The notes: generated by a model not told the origin, from the sequence alone. Counted from the first letter of the stretch, positions 17,221 to 26,859 are shown. The stretch: DNA of 62,221 nucleotides from Nitrospirae bacterium GWB2_47_37 (GCA_001803635.1 MHDU01000045.1:1-62221); one strand, 5' to 3'. Program-made: numbers and translations.

Positions 17221-17255
17221 AGGCCGCAGGCAATAGGCAAGAGGCTATAGGTTAT
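17221..17255. repeat. Five-unit heptamer array (AGGCNAT type)
   Basis: Five consecutive seven-base units in perfect phase, each starting AGG, consensus AGGCNAN, 35 bp in all. It occupies the junction between nadD (whose stop codon it contains) and the kinase gene. Confidence 0.8.
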
Positions 17256-17881
17256 TGCCCGTATAAATCATGGCCGTATATATACCTTTCGACCGGCTCC
17301 GGCAAAAGGTATTTTATGCTCAGGCCTTCCCTCAAAAGCCTCCTTATATCTGTTGACGATATGCCTAAAGGCGTAATTTCAAGCGGAATCACTTTTTTAC
17401 CGCTCTTCAACTTAAAAAAATCCTCGCCTGCCCTTTGCCCGGCTTTTACATACGGCGACTTCACGGCATCCGCAATATCGAAACCGGGCCTTGCCACCAG
17501 TATAAAATCCGTCATGCTTATGAGAATATCGGGCTGCCACCAGTTGGGCATATCGATAAAGGCATCTATTCCGAGTATAAAAAAAAGTTCGTCCTCCGGG
17601 TAAATCTCGCGCAGCCTCTGAATGGTGTTTACCGTATACGATTTTTCTTCCTGCCTTAATTCGACATCCGAAACGACAAAATCCACATTGGAATCCGTAG
17701 CGAGCTTTGTCATCGCATACCGGTGCGAGGCGTCTATAGTATCCGCCGTCTTAAAGGGAGGATTGCCCGACGGAACAAAAACAACCTTATCGAGACCTGT
17801 TTTATCCCGCGCCTCTTCGGCAGCCCGCAAATGTCCGAAATGAATGGGATTGAATGTGCCGCCCAAAATTCCAATTTTCAT
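17252..17881 (-). CDS. nadD: Nicotinate-nucleotide adenylyltransferase
   Basis: A 209 aa enzyme that makes deamido-NAD from nicotinate mononucleotide and ATP. GILGGTFNPIHFGHLRAAEEA is the nucleotidyltransferase motif and ISSTDIRRLL the C-terminal ISSTxIR motif. It follows proA and a small gene, the common proA-nadD neighbourhood. Confidence 0.95.
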   Translation of the reverse strand: MKIGILGGTFNPIHFGHLRAAEEARDKTGLDKVVFVPSGNPPFKTADTIDASHRYAMTKLATDSNVDFVVSDVELRQEEKSYTVNTIQRLREIYPEDELFFILGIDAFIDMPNWWQPDILISMTDFILVARPGFDIADAVKSPYVKAGQRAGEDFFKLKSGKKVIPLEITPLGISSTDIRRLLREGLSIKYLLPEPVERYIYGHDLYGQ

Positions 17882-17912
17882 AAATAGAGTTGCAGAGTTG
17901 AGGAGTGCGGAC

Positions 17913-18191
17913 TCAGAGCCCCATTTTCTCCAATGCGTCTTCTCCCCGCGCCCTCGATGCCGGGGCTTCTTCCGGGAGATAAAGCATTACCCCGCCCTTA
18001 ACCGGCCTTATCACTATCTTGCCTTCCGCTGCAAGCTGGGTGGTTGTCTTTATAGGGTCCTCCCCCTCGAAATATTTCTTAAACGCGTCGTTAAAACCGG
18101 AATATACGGTGTGTATACCCTTATACCCGTCTTTCCTCAGGCTCACTATCGCCTTTTTTACAAACTCTTCGAAACTCAATTTCTCGGACAT
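17913..18191 (-). CDS. Conserved small protein of unknown function
   Basis: A 92 aa acidic/basic mixed protein with no signal peptide or membrane segment. It has a helical N-terminal half (LSFEEFVKKAIVSLRKDGYKG) and a strand-rich second half (IVIRPVKGGVMLYLPEE), which could be a small winged-helix fold, but I do not recognise the family. It is placed between proA and nadD with short gaps and AGGAGG before its ATG, so it is expressed with them. Confidence 0.7.
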   Translation of the reverse strand: MSEKLSFEEFVKKAIVSLRKDGYKGIHTVYSGFNDAFKKYFEGEDPIKTTTQLAAEGKIVIRPVKGGVMLYLPEEAPASRARGEDALEKMGL

Positions 18192-18227
18192 AACTCCCTC
18201 CTTTGTCCCCTTGATTTGTATTTGTAA

Positions 18228-19484
18228 TTATTCTCTCAGTTGGCCGCTCCCCAATACTATAAACTTCGTACATGTCAGCTCTTCGAGTCCCATAGGCCCC
18301 CTCGCGTGTATTTTATCGGTCGATATTCCTATTTCCGCGCCGAGCCCGAACTGGAAGCCGTCATTCAGTCTGGTGGACGCGTTAACGAGCACCGCAGAGG
18401 AATCGACCTCCCTCAAAAACCTCATTGCCCTGTCGTAATTCATGGTAACTATGGAATCGGAATGCGCCGAGCCGTATTTCGCAATGTGATCCATCGCGTC
18501 ATCTATATTCTTTACGACCTTTACATTTAAAATGAGGTCGAGATATTCGTTAAAAAAGTCCTCTTCTTTAACATCATCGATATCCGAATATACAGCCGTA
18601 GTCTTCGGACAGCCCTTTAATGCAACCCCGGCGTCCTTAAACCTCTTAAGCATCTTAGGCAAAAACATCCCCGCAACGGCTTCGTCGACGAGCATTGTCT
18701 CCATCGCGTTGCAGGTTCCGGGCCTCTGCACCTTTGCGTTAAAACATATATCCTCGGCCATGCCGGGATCCGCGTCCCTGTCCACGAAAACATGGCAGAC
18801 CCCTTTGTAATGCTTAAGCACTGGAATCCTCGAATTTTCGGTAACCGTCCTTATAAGCCCCTCGCCGCCGCGCGGAATTATCAGGTCTACTAAACCCTCG
18901 AGCTTCAACATCTCCATGACCGCTTCCCTGTCCGGAATGTCTATAAACGTAACGGCGCCTTCATGGATGCCTTCTGACTTTGCGACATCCCTGAGGATGG
19001 CGACGATAGCCCTGTTGGAATTGATAGCCTCCGAGCCGCCGCGCAGTATGACCCCGTTCCCGGCCTTAAGGCACAGGCTTGTCGCATCCGCCGTAACGTT
19101 CGGGCGCGCCTCATATATTATGCCGATAACTCCTATCGGAACCCTCATCCTGCCGACGGCCATGCCGTTAGGACGCTGCCGCATCCTTGTTATCTCGCCT
19201 GCGGGGTCGGGCAGTTGGGCTACCTCTACAAGTCCATGCGCCATTTCGGCAATGCGCTTTTCATTCAGGGTCAACCTGTCGATCATCGCCATGGAGAGCC
19301 CTTTCTTTGCCGCATATGCTATATCTTTTTTATTCTCCGAGATGAGTTCTCCGGCACTGTCCTTAAGCGCCCCCGCCATTTTTATGAGGGCCGCGTTCTT
19401 CCGTGCCGATGACGCCCTCGCAAGGCTTCTTGCGCCTTCCTTCGCTTCCTTTGCCTTTGCAAGAACAAACTGCTTTATATCCAT
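18228..19484 (-). CDS. proA: Gamma-glutamyl phosphate reductase
   Basis: A 418 aa NADPH-dependent dehydrogenase of the ALDH superfamily, second step of proline synthesis. The catalytic Cys is in KVQRPGTCNAMETML, and NASTRLNDGFQFGLGAEIGIST near the end is diagnostic. GGAGG precedes the ATG. No proB is in the window. Confidence 0.96.
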   Translation of the reverse strand: MDIKQFVLAKAKEAKEGARSLARASSARKNAALIKMAGALKDSAGELISENKKDIAYAAKKGLSMAMIDRLTLNEKRIAEMAHGLVEVAQLPDPAGEITRMRQRPNGMAVGRMRVPIGVIGIIYEARPNVTADATSLCLKAGNGVILRGGSEAINSNRAIVAILRDVAKSEGIHEGAVTFIDIPDREAVMEMLKLEGLVDLIIPRGGEGLIRTVTENSRIPVLKHYKGVCHVFVDRDADPGMAEDICFNAKVQRPGTCNAMETMLVDEAVAGMFLPKMLKRFKDAGVALKGCPKTTAVYSDIDDVKEEDFFNEYLDLILNVKVVKNIDDAMDHIAKYGSAHSDSIVTMNYDRAMRFLREVDSSAVLVNASTRLNDGFQFGLGAEIGISTDKIHARGPMGLEELTCTKFIVLGSGQLRE

Positions 19485-19499
19485 ACAACCTCCGTCTTT

Positions 19500-19513
19500 A
19501 GTTCATAGTTCAT
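19500..19513. repeat. Two heptamer units (AGTTCAT)
   Basis: Two identical AGTTCAT units just upstream of proA, followed 20 bases later by the reverse complement ATGAACT. It is a minimal example of the heptamer class seen elsewhere in the window. Confidence 0.4.
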
Positions 19514-19624
19514 GGCCTGCTTCATCGTCAGCAATGAACTATTAAATTATCCTCAAAATGACGTTTAAAATCAACAAATTTTTAGCAGCCTGATTTTAAT
19601 CATAAAACATTCGGGCCTGATTTT

Positions 19625-19633
19625 TGTTATAAT
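19625..19633 (+). promoter_or_regulatory. Extended -10 promoter of ferredoxin gene
   Basis: TGTTATAAT is a perfect extended -10 box (TGn-TATAAT), about 35 bases before the ferredoxin ATG. No good -35 hexamer is visible, as is usual for extended -10 promoters. Confidence 0.65.
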
Positions 19634-19667
19634 ATCCCTAAATTTAACATATTTCAGGAGGTTTTCT

Positions 19668-19850
19668 ATGGCAACACCTACAGTTGATACTGACCTTTGC
19701 ATCGGATGCGGCTCATGCGTGGAAGTATGTCCGGAGGTATTCGAACTAAGGGATGACAAGGCATGGGTAATAGGCTATGACAAGTGCAATACCTGCGATT
19801 GTCAGGAAGCGGCAAACATCTGTCCCGTCGAAGCGATAAAATTCGAGTAA
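19668..19850 (+). CDS. Small [4Fe-4S] ferredoxin
   Basis: A 60 aa electron carrier. Cys11, Cys14 and Cys17 in CIGCGSC plus the Cys of ICPVEAI near the end are the expected ligands of one [4Fe-4S] cluster. Cys21 and one of the cysteines in CNTCDC occupy the positions of the disulfide in single-cluster ferredoxins of the Desulfovibrio and Thermotoga type. AGGAGG lies six bases before the ATG. It is monocistronic, with its own promoter and terminator. Confidence 0.9.
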   Translation: MATPTVDTDLCIGCGSCVEVCPEVFELRDDKAWVIGYDKCNTCDCQEAANICPVEAIKFE

Positions 19851-19866
19851 TGCGTTATAGCGTTGG

Positions 19867-19908
19867 GCGTTTATAGCGTTAATATATTTACGCTATAAAC
19901 GCTTTTTT
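19867..19908 (+). terminator. Rho-independent terminator of ferredoxin gene
   Basis: A 13-bp perfect stem (19867-19879 with 19890-19902), a ten-base loop and TTTTTT. The 3' arm also contains the stop codon of the convergent Nudix gene. The 5' side is built from GCGTT-containing seven-base units, similar to the heptamer arrays elsewhere. Confidence 0.85.
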
Positions 19909-20450
19909 GCCAGTTCTATAAACCCGTAGACCTTCATATCTATATAATCTCCGCCTTCCCCGCGAGCATGAAGGGTTTCGTATATCTTATCGAGCGGAGT
20001 TTTGATCACCTCGATGCTCTCGCTCTCATCGGCGGGATATTGTTCCTTAACGGCATCCGGCGCAGCATAGGAGTTAAGGGCGAGAAATACCGTTAAAATC
20101 TCGGTAGACATACCCGACGAGACGGGACCTTCGGTCAAATGAACAAACTCATCGGAAATGTATCCAGTCTCTTCTATAAGCTCGCGTCTTGCGGCATCGA
20201 CTAAGCTCTCGCCTTTATCATTTAAGCCTGCGGGAAATTCTATTACAAAACCGTTCAATACGGGCCTGAACTGCCTTATCAAGAGGAATTCCTTATGCTC
20301 CGTCACAGGCACAACCACGACTATGCCGTCGCAGTTCACCCTTTCAACGGCTTCCCATTTCCTGATGCTTCCGGAACTGTCCTTATAGGTAATGATCAGT
20401 GTTCTGAGAAACCTGCCTTCCCACACTATTTTCTTATCGATAATTTCCAT
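19893..20450 (-). CDS. Nudix hydrolase, ADP-ribose pyrophosphatase type
   Basis: A 185 aa hydrolase of nucleoside diphosphate derivatives. The Nudix box is complete, from GLNDKGESLVDAARREL to IEETGYI. The N-terminal strand pair (WEGRFLRTLIITYKDSSG) is typical of ADP-ribose pyrophosphatases. It lies three bases after the HIT gene and is co-transcribed with it. Confidence 0.9.
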   Translation of the reverse strand: MEIIDKKIVWEGRFLRTLIITYKDSSGSIRKWEAVERVNCDGIVVVVPVTEHKEFLLIRQFRPVLNGFVIEFPAGLNDKGESLVDAARRELIEETGYISDEFVHLTEGPVSSGMSTEILTVFLALNSYAAPDAVKEQYPADESESIEVIKTPLDKIYETLHARGEGGDYIDMKVYGFIELAKKRL

Positions 20451-20453
20451 TTT

Positions 20454-20798
20454 TCATCCCGGAGGCCAGTGCATAGGCCTTCCGCCGAGGACGTGCAAAT
20501 GAATATGGTAAACAGTCTGCCCGCTCTCCGGATTGCAGTTGGTCACTATCCTGAACCCCCGCTCCGCAATACCCTTATCGGACGCGATTTTATTGGCAAC
20601 CTTTATCAGATGCCCTATGAGATTATTGTCTTCCTCTTTAATATCAAGGGTTGTCGGGATATGCTTTTTGGGGATCACGAGGGCGTGAACGGGCGCCTGA
20701 GGGTTTAGGTCTTCAAAGGCAAGGGCGTACTCGTCTTCATAAATTATTTTTGCAGGTATCTTCTTTTCGATAATTTTACAGAATATACAATCGCTCAT
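20454..20798 (-). CDS. HIT-family hydrolase (HinT type)
   Basis: A 114 aa purine-nucleoside phosphoramidase-like enzyme. CIFCKIIEKKIPAKI at the start and the histidine triad YHIHLHVLGG at the end are diagnostic. The start at 20798 is preferred over 20804 because AGGAGG lies seven bases before it and only one base before the other. Confidence 0.92.
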   Translation of the reverse strand: MSDCIFCKIIEKKIPAKIIYEDEYALAFEDLNPQAPVHALVIPKKHIPTTLDIKEEDNNLIGHLIKVANKIASDKGIAERGFRIVTNCNPESGQTVYHIHLHVLGGRPMHWPPG

Positions 20799-20995
20799 AT
20801 ACATTCCTCCTCGTGCCTATATTTTTTCAAAGCCTATGCCAAGCGATGGGATTGACTTGAAGCGACTTCGGCAGCCCAAGCCATGACAGGATGTCGAGGG
20901 CGGGCTGGCGCAGCTTCGGAGAATGGCCGGATGCCGGCCGAGAATGAAGCGGAAAGCCGATACCATCGCATTAATCCGTCTTCCCGCATGTCTTA

Positions 20996-21316
20996 TTACT
21001 TTTCTATTTTCCTATAAAAACATGTCCTATTCCCCGTGTGGCATGCGATGCCGCCGTGCTGCTTGACTTTGATCAAAAGCGTGTCCATATCGCAGTCGTA
21101 AAATATTTCCTTCACTTCCTGCACATTGCCCGATGTTTCGCCCTTTTTCCAGTACTTCTGCCTCGACCTCGACCAGAAGTGCGTGAATCCGGTATCCACG
21201 GTCATCTCCAAGGACTTTTCGTTCATATACGCCATCATCAGGACGTCTCCGTTTTCAACGTCCTGTATGATGGCGGGGATAAGGCCCAGTTCATCATATT
21301 TAAGTTCCGGCAGCAT
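20996..21316 (-). CDS. hisI: Phosphoribosyl-AMP cyclohydrolase
   Basis: A 106 aa single-domain HisI, third step of histidine synthesis. [24 protein letters not shown] is the substrate region, [12 protein letters not shown] the Mg/Zn-binding region and [15 protein letters not shown] the Zn motif. It is not fused to HisE. No other his genes are nearby. Confidence 0.95.
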   Translation of the reverse strand: MLPELKYDELGLIPAIIQDVENGDVLMMAYMNEKSLEMTVDTGFTHFWSRSRQKYWKKGETSGNVQEVKEIFYDCDMDTLLIKVKQHGGIACHTGNRTCFYRKIEK

Positions 21317-21434
21317 AAAACCTCCTCATAACAATATTAAAAGCTGACCGCGTTCGACCCCGCGGAAAACCGTCGATAAAGCCTATGATACCATTACGCC
21401 GCACCGCATATCCAATATAACCTTCAATTGTCTA

Positions 21435-21443
21435 TGTTATAAT
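21435..21443 (+). promoter_or_regulatory. Extended -10 promoter of the ntrYX-der operon
   Basis: TGTTATAAT, identical to the box before the ferredoxin gene. It overlaps an ATG at 21442, which argues that the first gene starts further down, at 21472. Confidence 0.6.
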
Positions 21444-21471
21444 GGAAATAAATTTTTTCTTATATGTCAAG

Positions 21472-22065
21472 ATGAAAAAGGCAAAAAAACAGCGTAGAAA
21501 TGGATTATTGAAGCATTGGAGTATCGGGTTACTCCTCTTCGGTTGTCTCTTCCTGTTTGCCGGCCCCGGCCTTGCCGGCGAGATTTCGGTCGTCGACGTA
21601 AGAATAAACAACAACGACATATACGTTACGACCTCTGTAAAGCCCGACCGGAAATTCATCGATGACATGAATAACGGAATCTCCAAGGAATTAGTGTTCT
21701 ACATAGATCTCTTCAGGGTCTGGAACGTATGGCCGGATGAGTTCGTCACCGGCAGGAAACTGGTAAAGACATTAAAAAGCAATCCCATAAAACGCGAGAA
21801 TGTATCTATGAACATCGACGGAAATATCCATACGGAAAAGAGATTCAAGGACATCGAATCCATGATTGAAGGCGTCATGAATATAACCGATATCAAATTG
21901 ACAAATACAAGGGAACTCGAACCGGGCTCATACTTCGTTAAGGTAAGCGTGGAATCGAAGATAAGGAAATTGCCGCCGGTTATCGGATACCTGCTCTTTT
22001 TTGTGCCTGAAAAAGAGACCAGTATCTCAAAAAATTCGGCGACCTTTCAGATAAACGTAAAATGA
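21472..22065 (+). CDS. DUF4390 domain secreted protein
   Basis: About 197 aa with an N-terminal signal or anchor segment (SIGLLLFGCLFLFAGPGLA) and an exported beta-rich domain of the DUF4390 type, which is typically encoded directly before an NtrY-like kinase. The function is unknown; the position suggests that it modulates the sensor kinase. It overlaps the kinase gene by four bases. The start at 21442 was rejected because it overlaps the promoter. Confidence 0.8.
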   Translation: MKKAKKQRRNGLLKHWSIGLLLFGCLFLFAGPGLAGEISVVDVRINNNDIYVTTSVKPDRKFIDDMNNGISKELVFYIDLFRVWNVWPDEFVTGRKLVKTLKSNPIKRENVSMNIDGNIHTEKRFKDIESMIEGVMNITDIKLTNTRELEPGSYFVKVSVESKIRKLPPVIGYLLFFVPEKETSISKNSATFQINVK

Positions 22066-24092
22066 AACTGCTCAAACCGTTAATAATCGTTTTCTCCCTG
22101 CTGTTCACGGTAGGACTCATGACGGCCGTGGAGCTTTATTTCATAAAACTTCCCTCCGTGGATATAACCACCCGGCTTTTGCTTATGAGCCTCCTTACCG
22201 TCAATATCTTAGCGCTGCTGACGCTCGTGTTTTTCGTAGGCAAAAACCTCTTCAGGCTGTATATGGAGCGGCAGCATAAAATACTCGGGTATAAATTCAG
22301 GACGAAGCTCATGACTATCTTCGTCATTCTGACCCTCATACCGTCCGCCTTTCTTTTTATTGCGGCAAGCGGCCTCGCAACGAATTATATCAACCAGATA
22401 TTCTCCCCTCAAATGAAAGAACCCTTTTATAAATCCGTTGACCTTGCGCGCGCTGTCTATGATCTCGAACGCGAAAGGGTGCTGTTCGCGGCGCGGGAGG
22501 TCTTAAAGGGAAGCCGGCCTTTTTCATCGGTGATGTCCGTTAAAAAGCACTTAGAACCTCCTCCTGACGCATCGGATACAATAAAGGATGCGTTTAACGG
22601 CAAAGAGGGCACTGAGGTCATTTCAAAGGAGAACGGAGATATTGTACGCGCCGCTGTCCCGGACCGTTCCGGCGGTAAAAGAGGGGTTATAGTAACGGAA
22701 ATAATCCTCCCGAAAACGATTACGGAACGCGCTGAAAAAATAAAGGAGCTTTATGAGGATTATCTCAAACTCGAATCCTTTAGAGAACCGCTGAGGCTCA
22801 ACTATATCCTTATTTTAGGATTTTTAACCGTTATGATCGTCTTCACTGGATTATGGGCTTCGTTAAAAATATCGAGGGGCATCACCATCCCCATCCAGAG
22901 CCTTGCGATGGCAACGGAAACAGTCGCATCGGGAAACCTCGACGTCAGGGTAGATGTAAAAAGCGAAGATGAGGTGGGCCTTCTCATAAATTCGTTTAAC
23001 GAAATGGTAAGGCAATTAAAGGACAATAAGGACTCCCTCGAAAGGGCTTATATCGAATCGGATAAACGAAGGCTCTATCTCGAAAACATCCTCGAAAACA
23101 TCAATTCAGGAGTCATATTTTTGGACAACACCGGAAAGATACTGACTATCAACAAAGCGGCATGCTCTATATTGGGCGTAAAGCATGAAAATATAACGGG
23201 GAAAAACTATATCGAGCTTATTTCAAGCCTTAATTCCGAAGATCTCGCCGCCATGGTGAGGGATATAGAAGGCAAAGAAATAAGGGAAATAAAAAAAGAG
23301 GTCAAGATAAACATAAACGGCAAGATCCTTATAATCATGGTCTACATTTCGGGAATAAGGGAATCATACACGTCAGGGTCTCTCGGCATGCTCGTCGTCT
23401 TCGATGACCTGACGGATATCATTAAAGCGCAGAAGGCGATAACGTGGCAGGAAATCGCGCGCAGGCTGGCGCATGAAATTAAAAACCCGCTCACGCCGAT
23501 TAAACTGTCTACCGAAAGGCTCATCAAAAAATGGCATCGGAAAGAGGAAGACCTTGACGCGGTCTTTGAAAAATCCACAAAGACCATTATTGCGGAGGTG
23601 GAGAGTTTAAGGAGGCTGGTGGATGTGTTCTCGCGCTACGGCAGGATGCCGGAAATCAACAAGTCGCCCTCAAATATCGCCGAACTCACGGATGCCGCGG
23701 CATCCCTGTACAAGGGATTCAAGGATCTGGATATACATGTCGCCATGCAGGAAAATATCCCGCAGGTCAACATCGATGCGGAACAATTCAAACGCGTGCT
23801 GATAAATATTATCGATAATGCCATAAAGGCCGTAGACGGAAAAGGACTCATTGATATTTCCGTGAAGATTCATGAGAATAATGTCATAATCGATATAGCG
23901 GATACGGGGCCCGGAATAAAAGACGAAGAAAAAGAAAAGCTGTTCATACCGTATTTTTCCAAAAGGAAGGACGGTACCGGCCTTGGCCTCGCCATAGCCG
24001 ACAAGATAGTGACGGATCACGGGGGTCGGATACTGATCAGGGACAATGCCCCGCAAGGCAGTATCTTTACAGTCGAAATACCTATAAGCTGA
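22062..24092 (+). CDS. NtrY-like membrane sensor histidine kinase
   Basis: A 676 aa kinase: several N-terminal transmembrane helices (~7-27, ~37-60, ~85-107), an extracytoplasmic segment (~110-245), another helix (~248-268), HAMP (SRGITIPIQSLAMATETVASGN), PAS (~345-450), HisKA with the acceptor His in ARRLAHEIKNPLTPIKLS, and HATPase with KDGTGLGLAIADKI. This is the NtrY layout. The response-regulator gene follows after 11 bases. Confidence 0.92.
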   Translation: MKLLKPLIIVFSLLFTVGLMTAVELYFIKLPSVDITTRLLLMSLLTVNILALLTLVFFVGKNLFRLYMERQHKILGYKFRTKLMTIFVILTLIPSAFLFIAASGLATNYINQIFSPQMKEPFYKSVDLARAVYDLERERVLFAAREVLKGSRPFSSVMSVKKHLEPPPDASDTIKDAFNGKEGTEVISKENGDIVRAAVPDRSGGKRGVIVTEIILPKTITERAEKIKELYEDYLKLESFREPLRLNYILILGFLTVMIVFTGLWASLKISRGITIPIQSLAMATETVASGNLDVRVDVKSEDEVGLLINSFNEMVRQLKDNKDSLERAYIESDKRRLYLENILENINSGVIFLDNTGKILTINKAACSILGVKHENITGKNYIELISSLNSEDLAAMVRDIEGKEIREIKKEVKININGKILIIMVYISGIRESYTSGSLGMLVVFDDLTDIIKAQKAITWQEIARRLAHEIKNPLTPIKLSTERLIKKWHRKEEDLDAVFEKSTKTIIAEVESLRRLVDVFSRYGRMPEINKSPSNIAELTDAAASLYKGFKDLDIHVAMQENIPQVNIDAEQFKRVLINIIDNAIKAVDGKGLIDISVKIHENNVIIDIADTGPGIKDEEKEKLFIPYFSKRKDGTGLGLAIADKIVTDHGGRILIRDNAPQGSIFTVEIPIS

Positions 24093-24103
24093 CGGAGTTG
24101 ACA

Positions 24104-25474
24104 ATGTCAAAAAAAACAGTGCTCATAGTCGATGATGAGGAAGGCATAAGGGAAAGCCTCTCGGGGATAATGGAGGATGAGGGATACGAAGTACTGACGG
24201 CCTCTTCGGGAGAAGATGCATTAACCGTCGCAAAAGAGCAGCGTCCCGATATAGTATTTCTCGACGTATGGCTGCCTGAAATGGACGGAATAGAGGCGTT
24301 ATCGCGGCTTAAAGAGCTGGACAACAATATCCCGGTCATTATGATTTCAGGGCACGGGAACATCGAGATCGCCGTTAAGGCGGCGAGGTCGGGCGCGTAT
24401 GACTTCCTTGAAAAACCGCTATCGCTCGAAAAGGTAGTCATCGTTGCTGAAAGGGCGCTTGAACGTAAGATCCTCGAGGAAGAAAACCGCTCGCTTAAAG
24501 AAAACCTCGCAAAAAAATACAGGCTAATAGGCGATTCCGGAAAAATGGGCCTTTTACGACAGCAGATAGAACTGGCAGCTCAAAGCAACAGCAGGGTTCT
24601 TATCCTTGGAGAAAGCGGCACCGGCAAAGAACTTGTAGCGCGGCTGTTGCACGAAAAAAGCCGGCGTTCCGCCGGGGCATTTGTTGAGGTAAACTGCGCG
24701 GCAATACCGCAAGAGCTTATCGAAAGCGAATTATTCGGCCATGAAAAAGGCGCATTTACCGGCGCTACCGAGAAAAAGAACGGCAAGTTCGAGCTTGCGG
24801 ATAAAGGCACGATCTTCCTCGATGAGATAGGCGATATGACCCTTCAAACGCAGGCAAAGGTTCTCAGGGTGATAGAGACGCAGGTCTTTCAACGGGTGGG
24901 CGGCAGTAAAAATATAAATGTAGACGTAAGGATTATCGCGGCAACAAATAAAGACCTTTTAGAGGAGGCGAAAAACGGGAAGTTCAGGGAAGACCTTTAT
25001 TTCAGGCTGAACGTGATCCCGATAACGGTCCCTCCCTTAAAGGAAAGAACCGGCGATATTCCTCAATTAGTCCCCTACTTCATCGAACTTTTCGCATCGG
25101 GAAACGGCGTCAGGGCCAAAGAAATCGCCCCGGACGTAATAAAGGCGTTTCAAAATTACGACTGGCCCGGCAACATAAGGGAACTGAAAAATGCCGTCGA
25201 AAGGCTGATGATTATGTCTCCTTCCGGCATTATCGCTAAGGCAGACGTGGATTCCCTCGGAATTTTAAAGCCGCAGCAGGCGCCGAAGGAATACGATTAT
25301 TTTTCATACAGGGAGCTTAAAGACGCACGGGACGCCTTTGAAAAGGATTTCATCATCAGGAAACTTCAAGAGAATGAATGGAATATATCCAAAACCGCCG
25401 AGGCCACCGGCGTCGAGAGAAGCAACCTTCACAAGAAAATCAAGGTGTATGAAATCACGGAGACCAAGGACTGA
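24104..25474 (+). CDS. NtrX-like sigma54 response regulator
   Basis: A 456 aa regulator: receiver (acceptor Asp in VFLDVWLPEMDG), AAA+ domain (GESGTGKELVARLLH, EKGAFTGA, GTIFLDEIGDM) and a C-terminal helix-turn-helix (NISKTAEATGVERSNLHKKIK). The ATG at 24104 has GGAG six bases before it; an upstream TTG at 24098 is rejected. It is the partner of the preceding NtrY-like kinase. Confidence 0.93.
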   Translation: MSKKTVLIVDDEEGIRESLSGIMEDEGYEVLTASSGEDALTVAKEQRPDIVFLDVWLPEMDGIEALSRLKELDNNIPVIMISGHGNIEIAVKAARSGAYDFLEKPLSLEKVVIVAERALERKILEEENRSLKENLAKKYRLIGDSGKMGLLRQQIELAAQSNSRVLILGESGTGKELVARLLHEKSRRSAGAFVEVNCAAIPQELIESELFGHEKGAFTGATEKKNGKFELADKGTIFLDEIGDMTLQTQAKVLRVIETQVFQRVGGSKNINVDVRIIAATNKDLLEEAKNGKFREDLYFRLNVIPITVPPLKERTGDIPQLVPYFIELFASGNGVRAKEIAPDVIKAFQNYDWPGNIRELKNAVERLMIMSPSGIIAKADVDSLGILKPQQAPKEYDYFSYRELKDARDAFEKDFIIRKLQENEWNISKTAEATGVERSNLHKKIKVYEITETKD

Positions 25475-25476
25475 TC

Positions 25477-26820
25477 ATGAAACCGGTTATCGCAATCGTA
25501 GGAAGGGCTAACGCAGGCAAATCAACCCTCTTTAACCGCATGATAAGGATGCGCGCCGGGCACACGAAATCCGCCGCCATTACGGAAAGCATCCCCGGAG
25601 TCACAAGAGACAGAAACTACGGAGATTCGGAATGGGACGGCAGGGAGTTTATCGTGGTGGATACGGGCGGTTTCTATGCCGAAGACGTTCCCCTCGAAGA
25701 TAGAGAAATAGTCCGGCAGGTGAAAGAACAGGCGTTGTTCGCGGTCGAAGAAGCGGACATTATCATACACCTGCTCGACGGCAAAGAGGATATTAATCCA
25801 TCCGACATAGAACTGGCGAATATCCTGAGGGCGTCCGGGAAAAAAATCCTTTGGGTTGCGAATAAAATAGACACTCTTGCGAAAGAAAACAAGGCCCTCG
25901 AATTTTACCGGATCGGGGCCGACGAAATTATTCCGGTATCCGCGATGTCGGGGTACGGCTTTGACGAATTCATGGATAAGATCATATCTTCCCTTTCCTT
26001 TGAGTCTCATCCTGCTCAAAGCGCCCCTCCCGCGGAAATCGCTAAAATCGCCGTAACGGGCAGGCCGAATGTCGGGAAGTCCACCCTGATAAATTCTCTC
26101 CTCGACAAAAAGAGACTTATAGTCAGCCCGGTTCCGGGCACTACGAGGGATTCTGTAGATTCGATATGTTCCTATTACGGGAAAAAATATCTGTTCATAG
26201 ACACTGCGGGCATAAGGAAAAGAGGTAAGATATATTCCATAGAATTGTTTTCCGTTGTGAGGGCGGTAAAAAGCATAGAAAAGGCCGACGTTGCGATAAT
26301 AGTCATCGATGCGTCGGAAGGGGTGGTCGAACAGGATAAAAGGGTAGCCGGCATCGTCGAGGAATACGGCAAGGGCGCCATATTCCTTTTAAACAAATGG
26401 GATCTTATAAAAGAGCCTGAAAAAGAATACAAAAGAATTACCGGCATATTGAACAACGCTATGTGGTTCATGAATTATGCGCCGTGCATTACGGTATCCG
26501 GACTCGAAAAAAAGAGGATAACCAAAATATTTCCGGTTATAGACGAGATCATCACCGAACGCAAAAAGCGCATACCCACTCCCGAACTCAACAAACTCCT
26601 TTCGCGTATACTCGCTTCAAAACCGTTCCCGTCTTACAGAGGCAGGGAGTTGAAGTTTTTTTATATAACCCAGACCGGAATCGAGCCGCCGGCCTTCACC
26701 ATATTCGTCAATTATCCCGATGGCGTTAAGGCTCACCACATAAGGCATATAGAGAAAAAAATACGGGAAGCTTATTCTTTTAAAGGCACTCCCATACGTA
26801 TCCATGTGAAGTCTCGCTGA
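25477..26820 (+). CDS. der: Ribosome-assembly GTPase Der
   Basis: A 447 aa double GTPase needed for 50S subunit assembly. The two P-loops are GRANAGKSTLF and GRPNVGKSTLI, each followed by DT(G/A)G and NK(I/W)D motifs, and a KH-like C-terminal domain ends the protein. The first P-loop has Ala-Asn-Ala in place of the more common Pro-Asn-Val, and a serine- and proline-rich linker (~180-188) joins the G domains. It follows ntrX by two bases. Confidence 0.95.
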   Translation: MKPVIAIVGRANAGKSTLFNRMIRMRAGHTKSAAITESIPGVTRDRNYGDSEWDGREFIVVDTGGFYAEDVPLEDREIVRQVKEQALFAVEEADIIIHLLDGKEDINPSDIELANILRASGKKILWVANKIDTLAKENKALEFYRIGADEIIPVSAMSGYGFDEFMDKIISSLSFESHPAQSAPPAEIAKIAVTGRPNVGKSTLINSLLDKKRLIVSPVPGTTRDSVDSICSYYGKKYLFIDTAGIRKRGKIYSIELFSVVRAVKSIEKADVAIIVIDASEGVVEQDKRVAGIVEEYGKGAIFLLNKWDLIKEPEKEYKRITGILNNAMWFMNYAPCITVSGLEKKRITKIFPVIDEIITERKKRIPTPELNKLLSRILASKPFPSYRGRELKFFYITQTGIEPPAFTIFVNYPDGVKAHHIRHIEKKIREAYSFKGTPIRIHVKSR

Positions 26821-26859
26821 AATATGGTAAAATAAATGGATAAAATCTCAGGGGAAGGC

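Noticed and set aside
21345-21400. GTTCGACCC resembling a tRNA T-loop
   Set aside because: No acceptor stem, D arm or anticodon arm could be drawn around it.
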